A DNA stretch of 64,000 bases from the NCBI RefSeq assembly GCF_044923475.1, contig NZ_CP137338.1, forward strand, positions 4,588,001 through 4,652,000, in the 5' to 3' direction. Both the position numbers and the translations under genes were made by a program. Each line of letters starts with the position of its first letter. Within the stretch, counting starts at the first letter, position 1. Below, piece by piece: positions 41,435 to 50,141 of the stretch. The notes below the pieces were generated by a model. It was not told the origin of the DNA and did no database searches. It worked only from the letters and a program-made list of their open reading frames with translations. Origin of the DNA: JAAURS01 sp044923475. GTDB taxonomy: Bacteria; Cyanobacteriota; Cyanobacteriia; Thermosynechococcales; Thermosynechococcaceae.

Positions 41435-44400
41435 ATGAATAGAACCGAACTGCCTCCACAACAGGGCCTATACGATCCGCAGTTCGAGCACGATGCGTGC
41501 GGTGTCGGCTTTATTGTCCACATGAAAGGGCAAAAGTCCCACGACATTATCGAGCAGGCGCTCACTATATTGGAGAATCTCGAGCATCGAGGCGCGTGCG
41601 GTTGCGAGACCAATACGGGCGATGGCGCGGGTATTCTCATGCAGGTGCCGCACAAGTTTTTACAGAAGGTGGCAGCAGCCGAAGGGATCGTCTTGCCCGC
41701 AGCAGGGCAGTATGGGGTCGGCACGATCTACGGCTCTCCCGATCCAGCAGCGCGGGCGACGGGACGCAAAATTTTCGAGCAGATTGCGGCGGCAGAGGGG
41801 CAGCAGGTGCTGGGCTGGCGCGATGTGCCCACGGACAATTCTTCGATCGGAAACACAGCTAAGTCCAGCGAACCCTTCATGCAACAGGTGTTCGTGGGGC
41901 GATCGCCCGATCTCGCCGATGACCTTGCCTTCGAGCGCAAGCTTTTCGTGATCCGCAAGCTAGCCCATACCCCCATCCGCGCGGCCCAGGCCGATCCGTA
42001 CTGGTATATCGCCAGCCTTTCCTGCCGGACGATGGTGTACAAAGGAATGCTGATGACGGCTCAGGTGGGGCAGTATTACCCCGAACTGCACGACCCGGAT
42101 ATGGAGAGCGCCTTGGGACTGGTGCACTCGCGATTTAGCACCAATACCTTTCCCAGTTGGGAGCGATCGCACCCCTATCGCTACATCGCCCACAACGGCG
42201 AAATCAATACCCTGCGCGGCAATATCAACTGGACGATCGCGCGGCAGTCGCTGTTCGAGTCGGAACTGTTTGGGGAGGACATCAAGAAGATCCAACCTGT
42301 CATTAACGTAGACGGCAGCGACTCGACCATCTTCGATAACGCGCTGGAGTTACTGACCCTAGCGGGGCGATCGCTGCCCCATGCCGTGATGATGATGATT
42401 CCCGAACCGTGGACGGCCCACGAGTCCATGAGTGATGAAAAAAAGGCGTTCTACGAGTATCATTCCTGCCTGATGGAGCCGTGGGATGGTCCTGCCTCCA
42501 TTGCCTTTACCGACGGTACCGTGATGGGAGCGGTGCTGGATCGCAACGGATTGCGGCCTTCCCGCTACTACGTCACCAAAGACGATTTAGTGATTATGGC
42601 TTCGGAAGCGGGCGTGCTGCCCATCGAACCAGAGCGAGTCGCTCGTAAAGGTCGTCTAGAGCCGGGGCGAATGTTTTTGGTGGATATGGCCGAGGGCCGC
42701 ATTATTGCGGACGAAGAAATTAAACATAAAATCGCCACCGCGCATCCCTACCGCGAGTGGATCGATCGGCACATGGTGGAGCTGGCCAACGTGAAAGCTG
42801 CTTCAGAAGGCGAAGTCGTGGAGTCTCAACCTTTGGTTCAGCGTCAGATGGCCTTTGGCTATACCTTTGAAGAACTGCGGCTCTTGCTGACGCCTATGGC
42901 GCGGGATGGCGTGGAAGCTGTAGGCGCGATGGGCTCGGATACGCCTTTAGCGGTGCTGTCCGACCGTCCGAAGCTCCTGTACGACTATTTTCAGCAGCTT
43001 TTTGCCCAAGTCACCAACCCGCCCATCGACTCCATCCGCGAAGAAATCATTACCTCCGCCGAAACCACCATCGGCTCCGAGCGGAACCTGCTCAAACCAG
43101 AGCCGGAGAGCTGTCACCTGATCGAGCTAAAAAGCCCCATCCTCAGTAATGAAGACCTCGCAAAGCTCAAGCACATTGATGAGAGCGGGTTCAAATCCAT
43201 TACCCTTCCCATTTTGTTCGACCCCAAGGACGGCCTTCAGGGGCTAGAACAGGCCATGGCTGAGGTCTTTGCCCGAGCCGATCGCGCCATCCAAGACGGG
43301 ATTAGTATCGTTATTTTGAGCGATCGCGGCGTCAATCCCGATCGCGCTGCCATCCCCGCCCTCCTCGCAGTTGCAGGGCTGCACCATCACCTCATCCGCG
43401 CGGGCACGCGCACCCGCATCGGACTCGTTCTGGAATCTGGCGAACCCCGCGAAGTTCACCACCACGCCCTTTTGATTGGTTACGGCTGCGGGGCGATCAA
43501 CCCTTATTTGGCCTTTGAGACCCTGGAAGACATGATTCGCCAAGGGTTGTTAGTGAATGTCGATCCTAAAACGGCCTGCAAAAACTACATCAAGGCCGCC
43601 ACAAAAGGGGTGACAAAAGTTGCGTCCAAGATCGGGATTTCTACCATCCAGAGCTATCGCGGCGCGCAGATTTTTGAGGCGATCGGGTTGAACAGCGCGG
43701 TGGTGGATCGGTACTTTACCCGCACGGCATCCCGCATTGAGGGGGCCGATCTGGAAACGATCGTCCGAGAGGCGATCGCCCGTCATACCCATGCTTTTCC
43801 GGATCGTCCCTCCAAGGGGCACACCTTAGAAGTGGGCGGCGAATACCAGTGGCGCAAAGAGGGCGAAGCGCATTTATTCAGCCCCCAGACCATTCACGCG
43901 CTCCAGCAGGCGGTTCAGGAGGGCAGCTACGAGAAATACAAGCAGTATGCGGATCTGGTCAACGAGCAAAACCAGAAATACTTCACCCTGCGCGGCCTCC
44001 TAGAGTTCAAAGCTCGAACGCCGATCCCGATCGAGGAGGTGGAGTCCGTCGAGTCCATCATGAAGCGCTTCAAAACCGGAGCCATGAGCTACGGTTCGAT
44101 CTCCAAGGAGGCCCATGAGGCGCTGGCGATCGCCATGAATCGCGTCGGCGGCAAATCCAATACGGGTGAAGGCGGCGAAGACCCCGATCGCTATACCTGG
44201 ACGAACGAAACGGGCGACTCCAAAAATAGCGCCATCAAGCAGGTCGCATCGGGGCGGTTTGGGGTGACGAGCCTCTATCTTTCCCAGGCCAAGGAACTGC
44301 AAATCAAGATGGCCCAGGGTGCAAAACCCGGCGAAGGGGGGCAACTTCCTGGCAAGAAGGTCTACCCGTGGATTGCCAAAGTGCGCCACTCTACCCCTGG

Positions 44401-46024
44401 GGTCGGACTGATTTCTCCCCCGCCCCACCACGATATCTACTCGATTGAAGACCTCGCGGAACTCATCCACGATCTCAAGAATGCCAACCGCAACGCCCGC
44501 ATTAGCGTCAAGCTGGTTTCCGAGGTCGGCGTGGGCACGATCGCCGCTGGCGTTTCCAAGGCGCATGCCGACGTGGTGCTGATCTCCGGCTTCGATGGCG
44601 GCACGGGAGCGTCGCCTCAGACCTCCATCAAGCACGCGGGCTTACCCTGGGAATTGGGCCTAGCCGAAACCCATCAAACCCTGGTGCTCAACAACCTCCG
44701 CAGTCGGATTGTGGTGGAGACGGACGGGCAAATGAAGACCGGACGGGACGTGGCGATCGCCGCGCTTCTCGGAGCTGAAGAATTCGGGTTCGCGACCGCA
44801 CCCCTCGTGACTTTGGGCTGCATTATGATGCGGGTTTGCCACCTCAACACTTGTCCTGTCGGGGTTGCCACCCAAGACCCCCTGCTGCGTCGCAACTTCA
44901 CAGGCGACCCGGCCCACACCGTCAACTTCATGCGCTTCATCGCCCAAGAAGTGCGGGAACTGATGGCCAGCCTCGGCTTCCGCACCCTCAACGAAATGGT
45001 GGGTCGCACCGATGTCTTAGAGCCGAAAAAAGCGATCGATCACTGGAAAGCCAAGGGGCTGGATATTTCCAATATCCTCTACCAACCCGACGTTGGTCCA
45101 GAAGTCGGGCGTTACTGCCAGATTCCCCAGGATCACGGTCTCGACAAGTCTCTCGACATCACCAAACTCCTGGATCTCTGCCGAGATGCGATCGAGCGCG
45201 GCACCCCCGTCAAGGCGACGCTGCCCATTCAAAACATCAACCGGGCCGTGGGCACCATTCTGGGCAACGAAATCACGAAGCGCCACTGGGAAGGACTGCC
45301 GGAAGATACGGTGTGGCTTCACTTCCAAGGCAGTGCGGGTCAGAGTTTTGGAGCCTTTGTGCCCAAGGGCGTCACCCTGGAACTGGAAGGCGATGCCAAT
45401 GACTACCTCGGCAAGGGACTCAGCGGCGGCAAAATTATCCTGTATCCCTCCAAACGCGCCACCTTTGCGGCCTCGGAAAACATCATTGCGGGCAACGTTG
45501 CCCTCTACGGTGCCACCAGCGGCGAAGTCTACCTCTCCGGCATTGTCGGCGAGCGGTTTGCCGTCCGCAACTCCGGCGTCAATGCCGTGGTGGAGGGCGT
45601 TGGGGATCACGCTTGCGAATACATGACGGGCGGTAAGGTCGTCGTCTTGGGCCGCACCGGACGCAACTTCGCTGCTGGGATGAGCGGTGGCGTTGCCTAC
45701 GTCCTCGACGAGACGGGCGATTTCGCCACGCGCTGCAACCTGCAAATGGTGGGGCTTGAAACCTTGGAAGATGCAGAGGAGATCGACGATCTCTACCAGC
45801 TCGTCCAGCACCATGCCGAATACACTGCCAGCCAAAAGGCGGCTCGAGTCCTAGACAGCTGGGCGGATCTCGTGCCCAAGTTTGTGAAGGTGATGCCGAA
45901 GGATTACAAGCGCGTGTTGCAAGCCATTGCCGAGGCGATCGCATCGGGACTCAGCGGCGACGATGCCCTCACTGCCGCCTTTGAAGAAAACGCCCGCGAC
46001 GTAGCCCGCATTGGCGGAAGCTAG
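41435..46024 (+). CDS. gltB: Glutamate synthase large subunit (NADH-type GOGAT)
   Basis: 1529 residues. The nucleophile of the N-terminal class II amidotransferase domain is C22 in EHDACGVGFIV after a 21-residue propeptide. It contains HNGEINTLRGN and RNGLRPSRYY in that domain, then the central domain, the FMN-binding synthase barrel (KPGEGGQLPGKKV, HLNTCPVGVATQ as the 3Fe-4S site) and the C-terminal GXGXG beta-helix. The sequence resembles the NADH-dependent GltB of cyanobacteria more than ferredoxin GlsF, and a gltD lies downstream. It converts glutamine and 2-oxoglutarate to two glutamates. Confidence 0.95.
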   Translation: MNRTELPPQQGLYDPQFEHDACGVGFIVHMKGQKSHDIIEQALTILENLEHRGACGCETNTGDGAGILMQVPHKFLQKVAAAEGIVLPAAGQYGVGTIYGSPDPAARATGRKIFEQIAAAEGQQVLGWRDVPTDNSSIGNTAKSSEPFMQQVFVGRSPDLADDLAFERKLFVIRKLAHTPIRAAQADPYWYIASLSCRTMVYKGMLMTAQVGQYYPELHDPDMESALGLVHSRFSTNTFPSWERSHPYRYIAHNGEINTLRGNINWTIARQSLFESELFGEDIKKIQPVINVDGSDSTIFDNALELLTLAGRSLPHAVMMMIPEPWTAHESMSDEKKAFYEYHSCLMEPWDGPASIAFTDGTVMGAVLDRNGLRPSRYYVTKDDLVIMASEAGVLPIEPERVARKGRLEPGRMFLVDMAEGRIIADEEIKHKIATAHPYREWIDRHMVELANVKAASEGEVVESQPLVQRQMAFGYTFEELRLLLTPMARDGVEAVGAMGSDTPLAVLSDRPKLLYDYFQQLFAQVTNPPIDSIREEIITSAETTIGSERNLLKPEPESCHLIELKSPILSNEDLAKLKHIDESGFKSITLPILFDPKDGLQGLEQAMAEVFARADRAIQDGISIVILSDRGVNPDRAAIPALLAVAGLHHHLIRAGTRTRIGLVLESGEPREVHHHALLIGYGCGAINPYLAFETLEDMIRQGLLVNVDPKTACKNYIKAATKGVTKVASKIGISTIQSYRGAQIFEAIGLNSAVVDRYFTRTASRIEGADLETIVREAIARHTHAFPDRPSKGHTLEVGGEYQWRKEGEAHLFSPQTIHALQQAVQEGSYEKYKQYADLVNEQNQKYFTLRGLLEFKARTPIPIEEVESVESIMKRFKTGAMSYGSISKEAHEALAIAMNRVGGKSNTGEGGEDPDRYTWTNETGDSKNSAIKQVASGRFGVTSLYLSQAKELQIKMAQGAKPGEGGQLPGKKVYPWIAKVRHSTPGVGLISPPPHHDIYSIEDLAELIHDLKNANRNARISVKLVSEVGVGTIAAGVSKAHADVVLISGFDGGTGASPQTSIKHAGLPWELGLAETHQTLVLNNLRSRIVVETDGQMKTGRDVAIAALLGAEEFGFATAPLVTLGCIMMRVCHLNTCPVGVATQDPLLRRNFTGDPAHTVNFMRFIAQEVRELMASLGFRTLNEMVGRTDVLEPKKAIDHWKAKGLDISNILYQPDVGPEVGRYCQIPQDHGLDKSLDITKLLDLCRDAIERGTPVKATLPIQNINRAVGTILGNEITKRHWEGLPEDTVWLHFQGSAGQSFGAFVPKGVTLELEGDANDYLGKGLSGGKIILYPSKRATFAASENIIAGNVALYGATSGEVYLSGIVGERFAVRNSGVNAVVEGVGDHACEYMTGGKVVVLGRTGRNFAAGMSGGVAYVLDETGDFATRCNLQMVGLETLEDAEEIDDLYQLVQHHAEYTASQKAARVLDSWADLVPKFVKVMPKDYKRVLQAIAEAIASGLSGDDALTAAFEENARDVARIGGS

Positions 46025-46105
46025 ACTCTAAAGAGCGCATTAGACGCAGACACTTGCTACACCTGTTGCAGAAGGTTCCATTTATGGTTTGAGCAAAGAC
46101 TTAAA

Positions 46106-46447
46106 GTGCGGATTCCCGATCGTGCCAGTATTCCTGATGAAAAACTTACGCGCTATCTATTGATTTACAGAGCGAGGAATGATAAATCGAAATTTCTTGC
46201 TCAGGCTGGATTCACAGCGCAAAATGTAGAGTCGCTGCGAACAGCTATCCGAGCGCTGAGTCAGTCTTCTGAGGCTGTTGAAGATCGCACAAATGAGTAC
46301 GGTACTTTTTACGAGGTTACAGGAGAACTGATGGGAAATAATGGAAAAACTTTGTTTGTGACTACCCTTTGGTTGCGAAGACAAAGCGACGGTGAATTTC
46401 AGTTTATAACCCTTATTCCTGCTAAGGAGCCTCGCTCAGATGCTTGA
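46106..46447 (+). CDS. DUF6883-like protein inserted between gltB and gltD
   Basis: 113 residues, GTG start, beginning MRIPDRASIPDEKLTRYLLI. The pattern IPDEKLTRYLL ... GTFYEVTGELMGNNGKTLFV ... TLWLRRQSDGEFQFITLIPA matches DUF6883 as I know it, a small domain also found at the ends of polymorphic toxins. The next gene overlaps it by 8 bp and looks like DUF4926, its common partner. The pair sits in the gltB-gltD gap. Whether it is a toxin-immunity or another kind of pair is unknown. Confidence 0.72.
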   Translation: MRIPDRASIPDEKLTRYLLIYRARNDKSKFLAQAGFTAQNVESLRTAIRALSQSSEAVEDRTNEYGTFYEVTGELMGNNGKTLFVTTLWLRRQSDGEFQFITLIPAKEPRSDA

Positions 46448-46685
46448 GCTGTATCAAGATATTGCCTTAACTCGCGATCTTCCCGAACATCATCTTAAAA
46501 TTGGCGATGTTGCAACCTTAATTGACTACGTGCATCACCCTACCGATGGCGAAGAAGGCTGCGTGCTGGAGGTCTTTAATGCAACAGGGGACTCCATTGC
46601 GGTCGTTGCTGTCCCAGTCTCTGCTGTTGAAGCGCTTCGAGCAGATGAAATCTTGACCGTGCGTTCTCTCGAACCCGTCAGTTAA
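46440..46685 (+). CDS. DUF4926-like small protein
   Basis: 81 residues beginning MLELYQDIALTRDLPEHHLK, with the DUF4926 core GDVATLIDYVHHPTDGEEGC, VLEVFNATGDSIAVVAVPVS and a closing VEALRADEILTVRS. It overlaps the DUF6883-like gene by 8 bp (translational coupling). Such proteins are small SH3-like barrels and usually follow DUF6883. It ends 37 bp before gltD. Proposed partner or antidote, by analogy with pair architecture only. Confidence 0.75.
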   Translation: MLELYQDIALTRDLPEHHLKIGDVATLIDYVHHPTDGEEGCVLEVFNATGDSIAVVAVPVSAVEALRADEILTVRSLEPVS

Positions 46686-46722
46686 TCAACTTTGAAAATC
46701 TATATCTATCTAAGACGCAACT

Positions 46723-48207
46723 ATGGGAAAACCAACGGGATTTATTGAATACCTCCGTGAAGTCGCTGCTGAGGTTTCGCCGCGCGATCGCATCCACAAC
46801 TGGGACGAATTTCACTTGCCCATGGATGAGGACAAACTCCGCACCCAGGGCGCTCGCTGCATGGACTGCGGCACGCCCTTCTGCCACACTGGAACCATCC
46901 TCAACGGCATGGCCAGCGGCTGCCCGATTAACAACTTGATCCCCGAGTGGAACGACCTCGTCTATCGAGGATTGTGGGAAGAGGCTCTCGATCGCCTCCA
47001 CAAAACCAACAACTTTCCCGAATTTACGGGCCGCGTCTGTCCCGCTCCCTGCGAAGGTTCCTGCGTCCTGGGGATTAACAACCCGCCCGTGACCATCAAA
47101 AATATCGAGCACGCCATTATTGATAAAGGTTGGGAAGAAGGCTGGATCGTCCCAGAACCACCCGCTCGCCGCACTGGAAAGAAAGTTGCCGTAATCGGCT
47201 CCGGTCCGGCGGGGTTGTGTGCGGCGGCGCAGCTCAATAAAGCAGGTCACTGGGTCACGGTATTCGAACGAGCCGATCGCCCTGGCGGGTTGCTCATGTA
47301 CGGCATCCCCAACATGAAGCTCGAAAAAGAAGAAGTGGTGCTGCGCCGCCTCAAGGTGTTGGAGCAAGAAGGCGTGACCTTTACCTGCAATACCGAAGTC
47401 GGCAAAGACCTGCCCGTCGAAACCCTCCTCAAGGAGTACGATTCCGTCGTGCTCTGCACCGGAGCCACCCGTCCCCGCGACTTGCCCATCGAAGGGCGAG
47501 ATCTGAAGGGGATTCATTTTGCGATGGACTTTCTGACCGCCAATACGCAGTCCCTTCTGGATCGAAAGGTGGGAAGTAACTTTATCTCGGCCAAGGACAA
47601 GGACGTAGTCATTATTGGCGGCGGCGATACGGGAACGGACTGTGTCGGCACTTCCATCCGTCATGGCTGCCGCAGTTTGGTACAGCTTGAAATTTTGCCC
47701 AAGCCTCCCTCAGAACGCGCCGCAAATAACCCTTGGCCTGAATGGCCCAAGGTCTATCGCATGGACTACGGCCAAGAAGAAGCCGCTGCTGTCTTTGGCG
47801 ATGACCCTCGGGGCTACCTTACAACCTCCACTCGGTTTGAGGGGGATGAAAACGGCAATGTGAAAGCCATTCATACCGTCCAAATCGAGTGGACGAAGAA
47901 CGAACAGGGCCAGTTTGTTCCCCAGCAAGTCCCTGGCACAGAAAAAGTTCTTCCGGCCCAACTGGTGCTATTAGCCATGGGCTTTCTAGGGCCAGAACAG
48001 CCGCTGCTGGATGCCCTTGGCGTCGAACGCGATCCGCGCAGCAATGTCAAGGCAAACACGAGCGACTATACAACGAGTATTCCTGGGGTGTTTGCGGCTG
48101 GGGATTGCCGTCGGGGTCAGAGCCTTGTGGTATGGGCGTTTAACGAAGGACGTGGCGCGGCCCGCGCTTGCGATCTATACTTGATGGGAAGCACCGATCT
48201 GCCTTAG
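46723..48207 (+). CDS. gltD: Glutamate synthase small subunit
   Basis: 494 residues. N-terminal Fe-S region has cysteines in GARCMDCGTPFC, GCPINNLIP and CPAPCEGSC; two dinucleotide-binding folds follow: GSGPAGLCAAAQL with FERADRPGGLLMYGIPNMKL (FAD), and VIIGGGDTGTDCVG (NADH). The C-terminal GVFAAGDCRRGQSLVVWA binds FAD. It passes electrons from NAD(P)H to GltB. It is separated from gltB by a two-gene cassette but on the same strand. Confidence 0.95.
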   Translation: MGKPTGFIEYLREVAAEVSPRDRIHNWDEFHLPMDEDKLRTQGARCMDCGTPFCHTGTILNGMASGCPINNLIPEWNDLVYRGLWEEALDRLHKTNNFPEFTGRVCPAPCEGSCVLGINNPPVTIKNIEHAIIDKGWEEGWIVPEPPARRTGKKVAVIGSGPAGLCAAAQLNKAGHWVTVFERADRPGGLLMYGIPNMKLEKEEVVLRRLKVLEQEGVTFTCNTEVGKDLPVETLLKEYDSVVLCTGATRPRDLPIEGRDLKGIHFAMDFLTANTQSLLDRKVGSNFISAKDKDVVIIGGGDTGTDCVGTSIRHGCRSLVQLEILPKPPSERAANNPWPEWPKVYRMDYGQEEAAAVFGDDPRGYLTTSTRFEGDENGNVKAIHTVQIEWTKNEQGQFVPQQVPGTEKVLPAQLVLLAMGFLGPEQPLLDALGVERDPRSNVKANTSDYTTSIPGVFAAGDCRRGQSLVVWAFNEGRGAARACDLYLMGSTDLP

Positions 48208-48259
48208 TGGCTACTGTCGATATCTTGTTTGAGACCGTTACTCGAAAAAGGAAAGAAGT

Positions 48260-48472
48260 ATGCTTTTGGTTTCTCCTAAAACTGTCTACCACAATCTCGG
48301 GCGATTGGAGCAGGTCGATTCCACCACGGGTGCCTATTACCGCCAAATGGCGCAAGATGCTCTAGCAGATACGGATCTGAGCTTGACCTGGCGACAGGCG
48401 ATCGCCAATCGACTCAACCAAGCCAACCATCGCCTTGAGATGCGGACGGCTACGGCTAACGACAGCTACTAA
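48260..48472 (+). CDS. Hypothetical small protein downstream of gltD
   Basis: 70 residues, ATG preceded by AAAGGAAAG. Sequence begins MLLVSPKTVYHNLGRLEQVD and ends with WRQAIANRLNQANHRLEMRT then ATANDSY. Helical, basic C-terminal half, no motif known. 52 bp after gltD and just before a strong terminator, so it is likely the last gene of the glt transcript. Could also be a chance frame, but the ribosome-binding site favours a real gene. Confidence 0.55.
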   Translation: MLLVSPKTVYHNLGRLEQVDSTTGAYYRQMAQDALADTDLSLTWRQAIANRLNQANHRLEMRTATANDSY

Positions 48473-48502
48473 AACCCATCGGTTCAATTTTGGACTTGAC
48501 TT

Positions 48503-48534
48503 AAAAGCCCCCGATTTCTTGTGCGGGGGCTTTT
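48503..48534 (+). terminator. Intrinsic terminator of the glt region
   Basis: AAAAGCCCCCG (48503-48513) pairs with CGGGGGCTTTT (48524-48534), an 11-bp stem with a 10-base loop followed by TTTT and more T. It also works in the reverse direction, for the minus-strand cbiA that ends at 48588. Confidence 0.88.
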
Positions 48535-48587
48535 GTGTTTTTATAAACTTAGGGAAAACTGCGATCGCCTGGAATGGTTTGGGCTGC

Positions 48588-49961
48588 TCATCGGGTGGGA
48601 AGAGGCAGATGTCTCTTATTGGCAATGCAACTCTCTAAAAAACGCTGTGCCAAGTACGGCTGCGCCCCAAAGTGAAGGTGGGTGTAGGCCGCATGAACCC
48701 GATACTTCTGCCAGCCTTCGGGCGCGAATTGTTGCCCAGACTCGTACCCTTGAAGCGCAATTAACGGACGATCCGGCTCTCGATCTAACGTCGAGCGATG
48801 AAATTCGTGCCCCCAAAACCGATCGCCCTTCCTCGCCAAGCAACTATCCTGGAGCATTGTAGCCTGACGATAGCCCAGCGCGAGCTGCTTTCCCATCACC
48901 GCTGCTGTCGGAAAAATACCCGTCATTTCGTACGCATTTTGCTCGAAATCAACAATGCGATCGCACAGGTACATCAACCCCCCGCACTCGGCATAGGTGG
49001 GCATCCCAGATTGAATGGCTGCTCGAACTGCTTGTCTGGCCGATTTGTTATCGGCTAGCTGCCCTGCAAATACCTCCGGGAAGCCGCCGCCAAAGTACAG
49101 TCCTTGGATGTGTTCGGGAAGCGCGCGATCGCTCAGGGGACTCCAAGGCACCAGTTCCGCACCGAGGGACTGGAAAAGGTCGAGATTGTCTGCATAGTAG
49201 AAACTGAAGGCTCGATCTTGGGCGATCGCCAGCCGTACCCTCTTTTCTTCCATCTTTGTTTGCGGTGGAGAGGGGGCTAGGGCATGAGAATCGAGCAACG
49301 GCAATAACTTCTCCCAGTCAAAGCAAGTTTGCCCCAGATCTGCCAACCGCTCGATGACCGCATCCAGATTCTTTTGTTCTACCGCTGGAATGAGTCCCAG
49401 ATGGCGATCGGGTAACGCAATTTCCGCTTGTCGGCGGAGAACGCCCAAAATAGGAAGGTCGAGCGGCTCTAGCGCTTGGGAGAGCAGTTCCAGATGGCGA
49501 TCGCTCCCCACTCGATTCAGCACCACACCCACCACTCGCACGCGCGGATCGAACGTGCGGTACCCGTGGGCGATCGCCGCGACAGAACGGGATGTGCTAC
49601 TGCAATTGAGGATCAGGATCGCGGGGACATCGAGCAGCCTAGCAACGTGGGCGGTGCTCGCAGTATCGTCTCTGCCGGATGCGCCATCAAACAACCCCAT
49701 GACGCCCTCGATCAGGACGCATTCCGCATTTTGGCTATGACGAGCAAAACAGTCCCGAACGTAGGCTTCTGAAGTCAGCACGGGGTCGAGATTGCGGCAG
49801 GGACGACCGGTGATGTAGGCGTGGAACATCGGGTCGATGTAGTCTGGGCCGACTTTGAAAGATTGTACAGATTGGCCCCGCTGCCGAAGGGCCGCCAATA
49901 GCGCCAACGTCACGGTGGTTTTCCCCACACCGCTGCGCTCCCCTGCGATCACGATTGTCAC
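48588..49961 (-). CDS. cbiA: Cobyrinate a,c-diamide synthase
   Basis: 457 residues. N-terminal P-loop ATPase domain (AGERSGVGKTTVTLALL; FKVGPDYIDPMFH) and C-terminal class I amidotransferase domain with GGGFPEVFAGQL, YAECGGLMYL (nucleophile Cys, ~335) and THLHFGAQP (His). It uses two glutamines and ATP to amidate cobyrinate in cobalamin synthesis. It is convergent with the glt genes and shares their terminator. The ATG at 49961 gives the usual MTIVIAGERSG start. Confidence 0.95.
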   Translation of the reverse strand: MTIVIAGERSGVGKTTVTLALLAALRQRGQSVQSFKVGPDYIDPMFHAYITGRPCRNLDPVLTSEAYVRDCFARHSQNAECVLIEGVMGLFDGASGRDDTASTAHVARLLDVPAILILNCSSTSRSVAAIAHGYRTFDPRVRVVGVVLNRVGSDRHLELLSQALEPLDLPILGVLRRQAEIALPDRHLGLIPAVEQKNLDAVIERLADLGQTCFDWEKLLPLLDSHALAPSPPQTKMEEKRVRLAIAQDRAFSFYYADNLDLFQSLGAELVPWSPLSDRALPEHIQGLYFGGGFPEVFAGQLADNKSARQAVRAAIQSGMPTYAECGGLMYLCDRIVDFEQNAYEMTGIFPTAAVMGKQLALGYRQATMLQDSCLARKGDRFWGHEFHRSTLDREPDRPLIALQGYESGQQFAPEGWQKYRVHAAYTHLHFGAQPYLAQRFLESCIANKRHLPLPTR

Positions 49962-50055
49962 TACTCGTCGTCCCCAATCCTAGAAAGCCTCGTGCCGTCC
50001 TGTTACTATAGCAAGCGCTCAGAGTCCCGAATCAACGCCATTAATCCTTCATGCG

Positions 50056-50094
50056 ATCGAAAGCGCGCCGAACTCAGTTCGGCGCGCTTTCGAT
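50056..50094. terminator. Perfect 18-bp hairpin upstream of cbiA
   Basis: ATCGAAAGCGCGCCGAAC-TCA-GTTCGGCGCGCTTTCGAT is a perfect 18-bp stem with a 3-base loop. It sits downstream of the minus-strand coiled-coil gene (ends 50142) and 95 bp upstream of cbiA. Without a following T run it is not a standard Rho-independent terminator, but it should stop or stabilise transcripts. Confidence 0.55.
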
Positions 50095-50141
50095 TGGGAC
50101 TTGAAACAATGCCATAGGCTTAGACCCTCGGCACGGCAGAA

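Noticed and set aside
41435..46024. Reading gltB as the ferredoxin-dependent enzyme GlsF
   Set aside because: Sequence details recalled for cyanobacterial GltB fit better and a gltD subunit lies just downstream, which the ferredoxin enzyme does not need.
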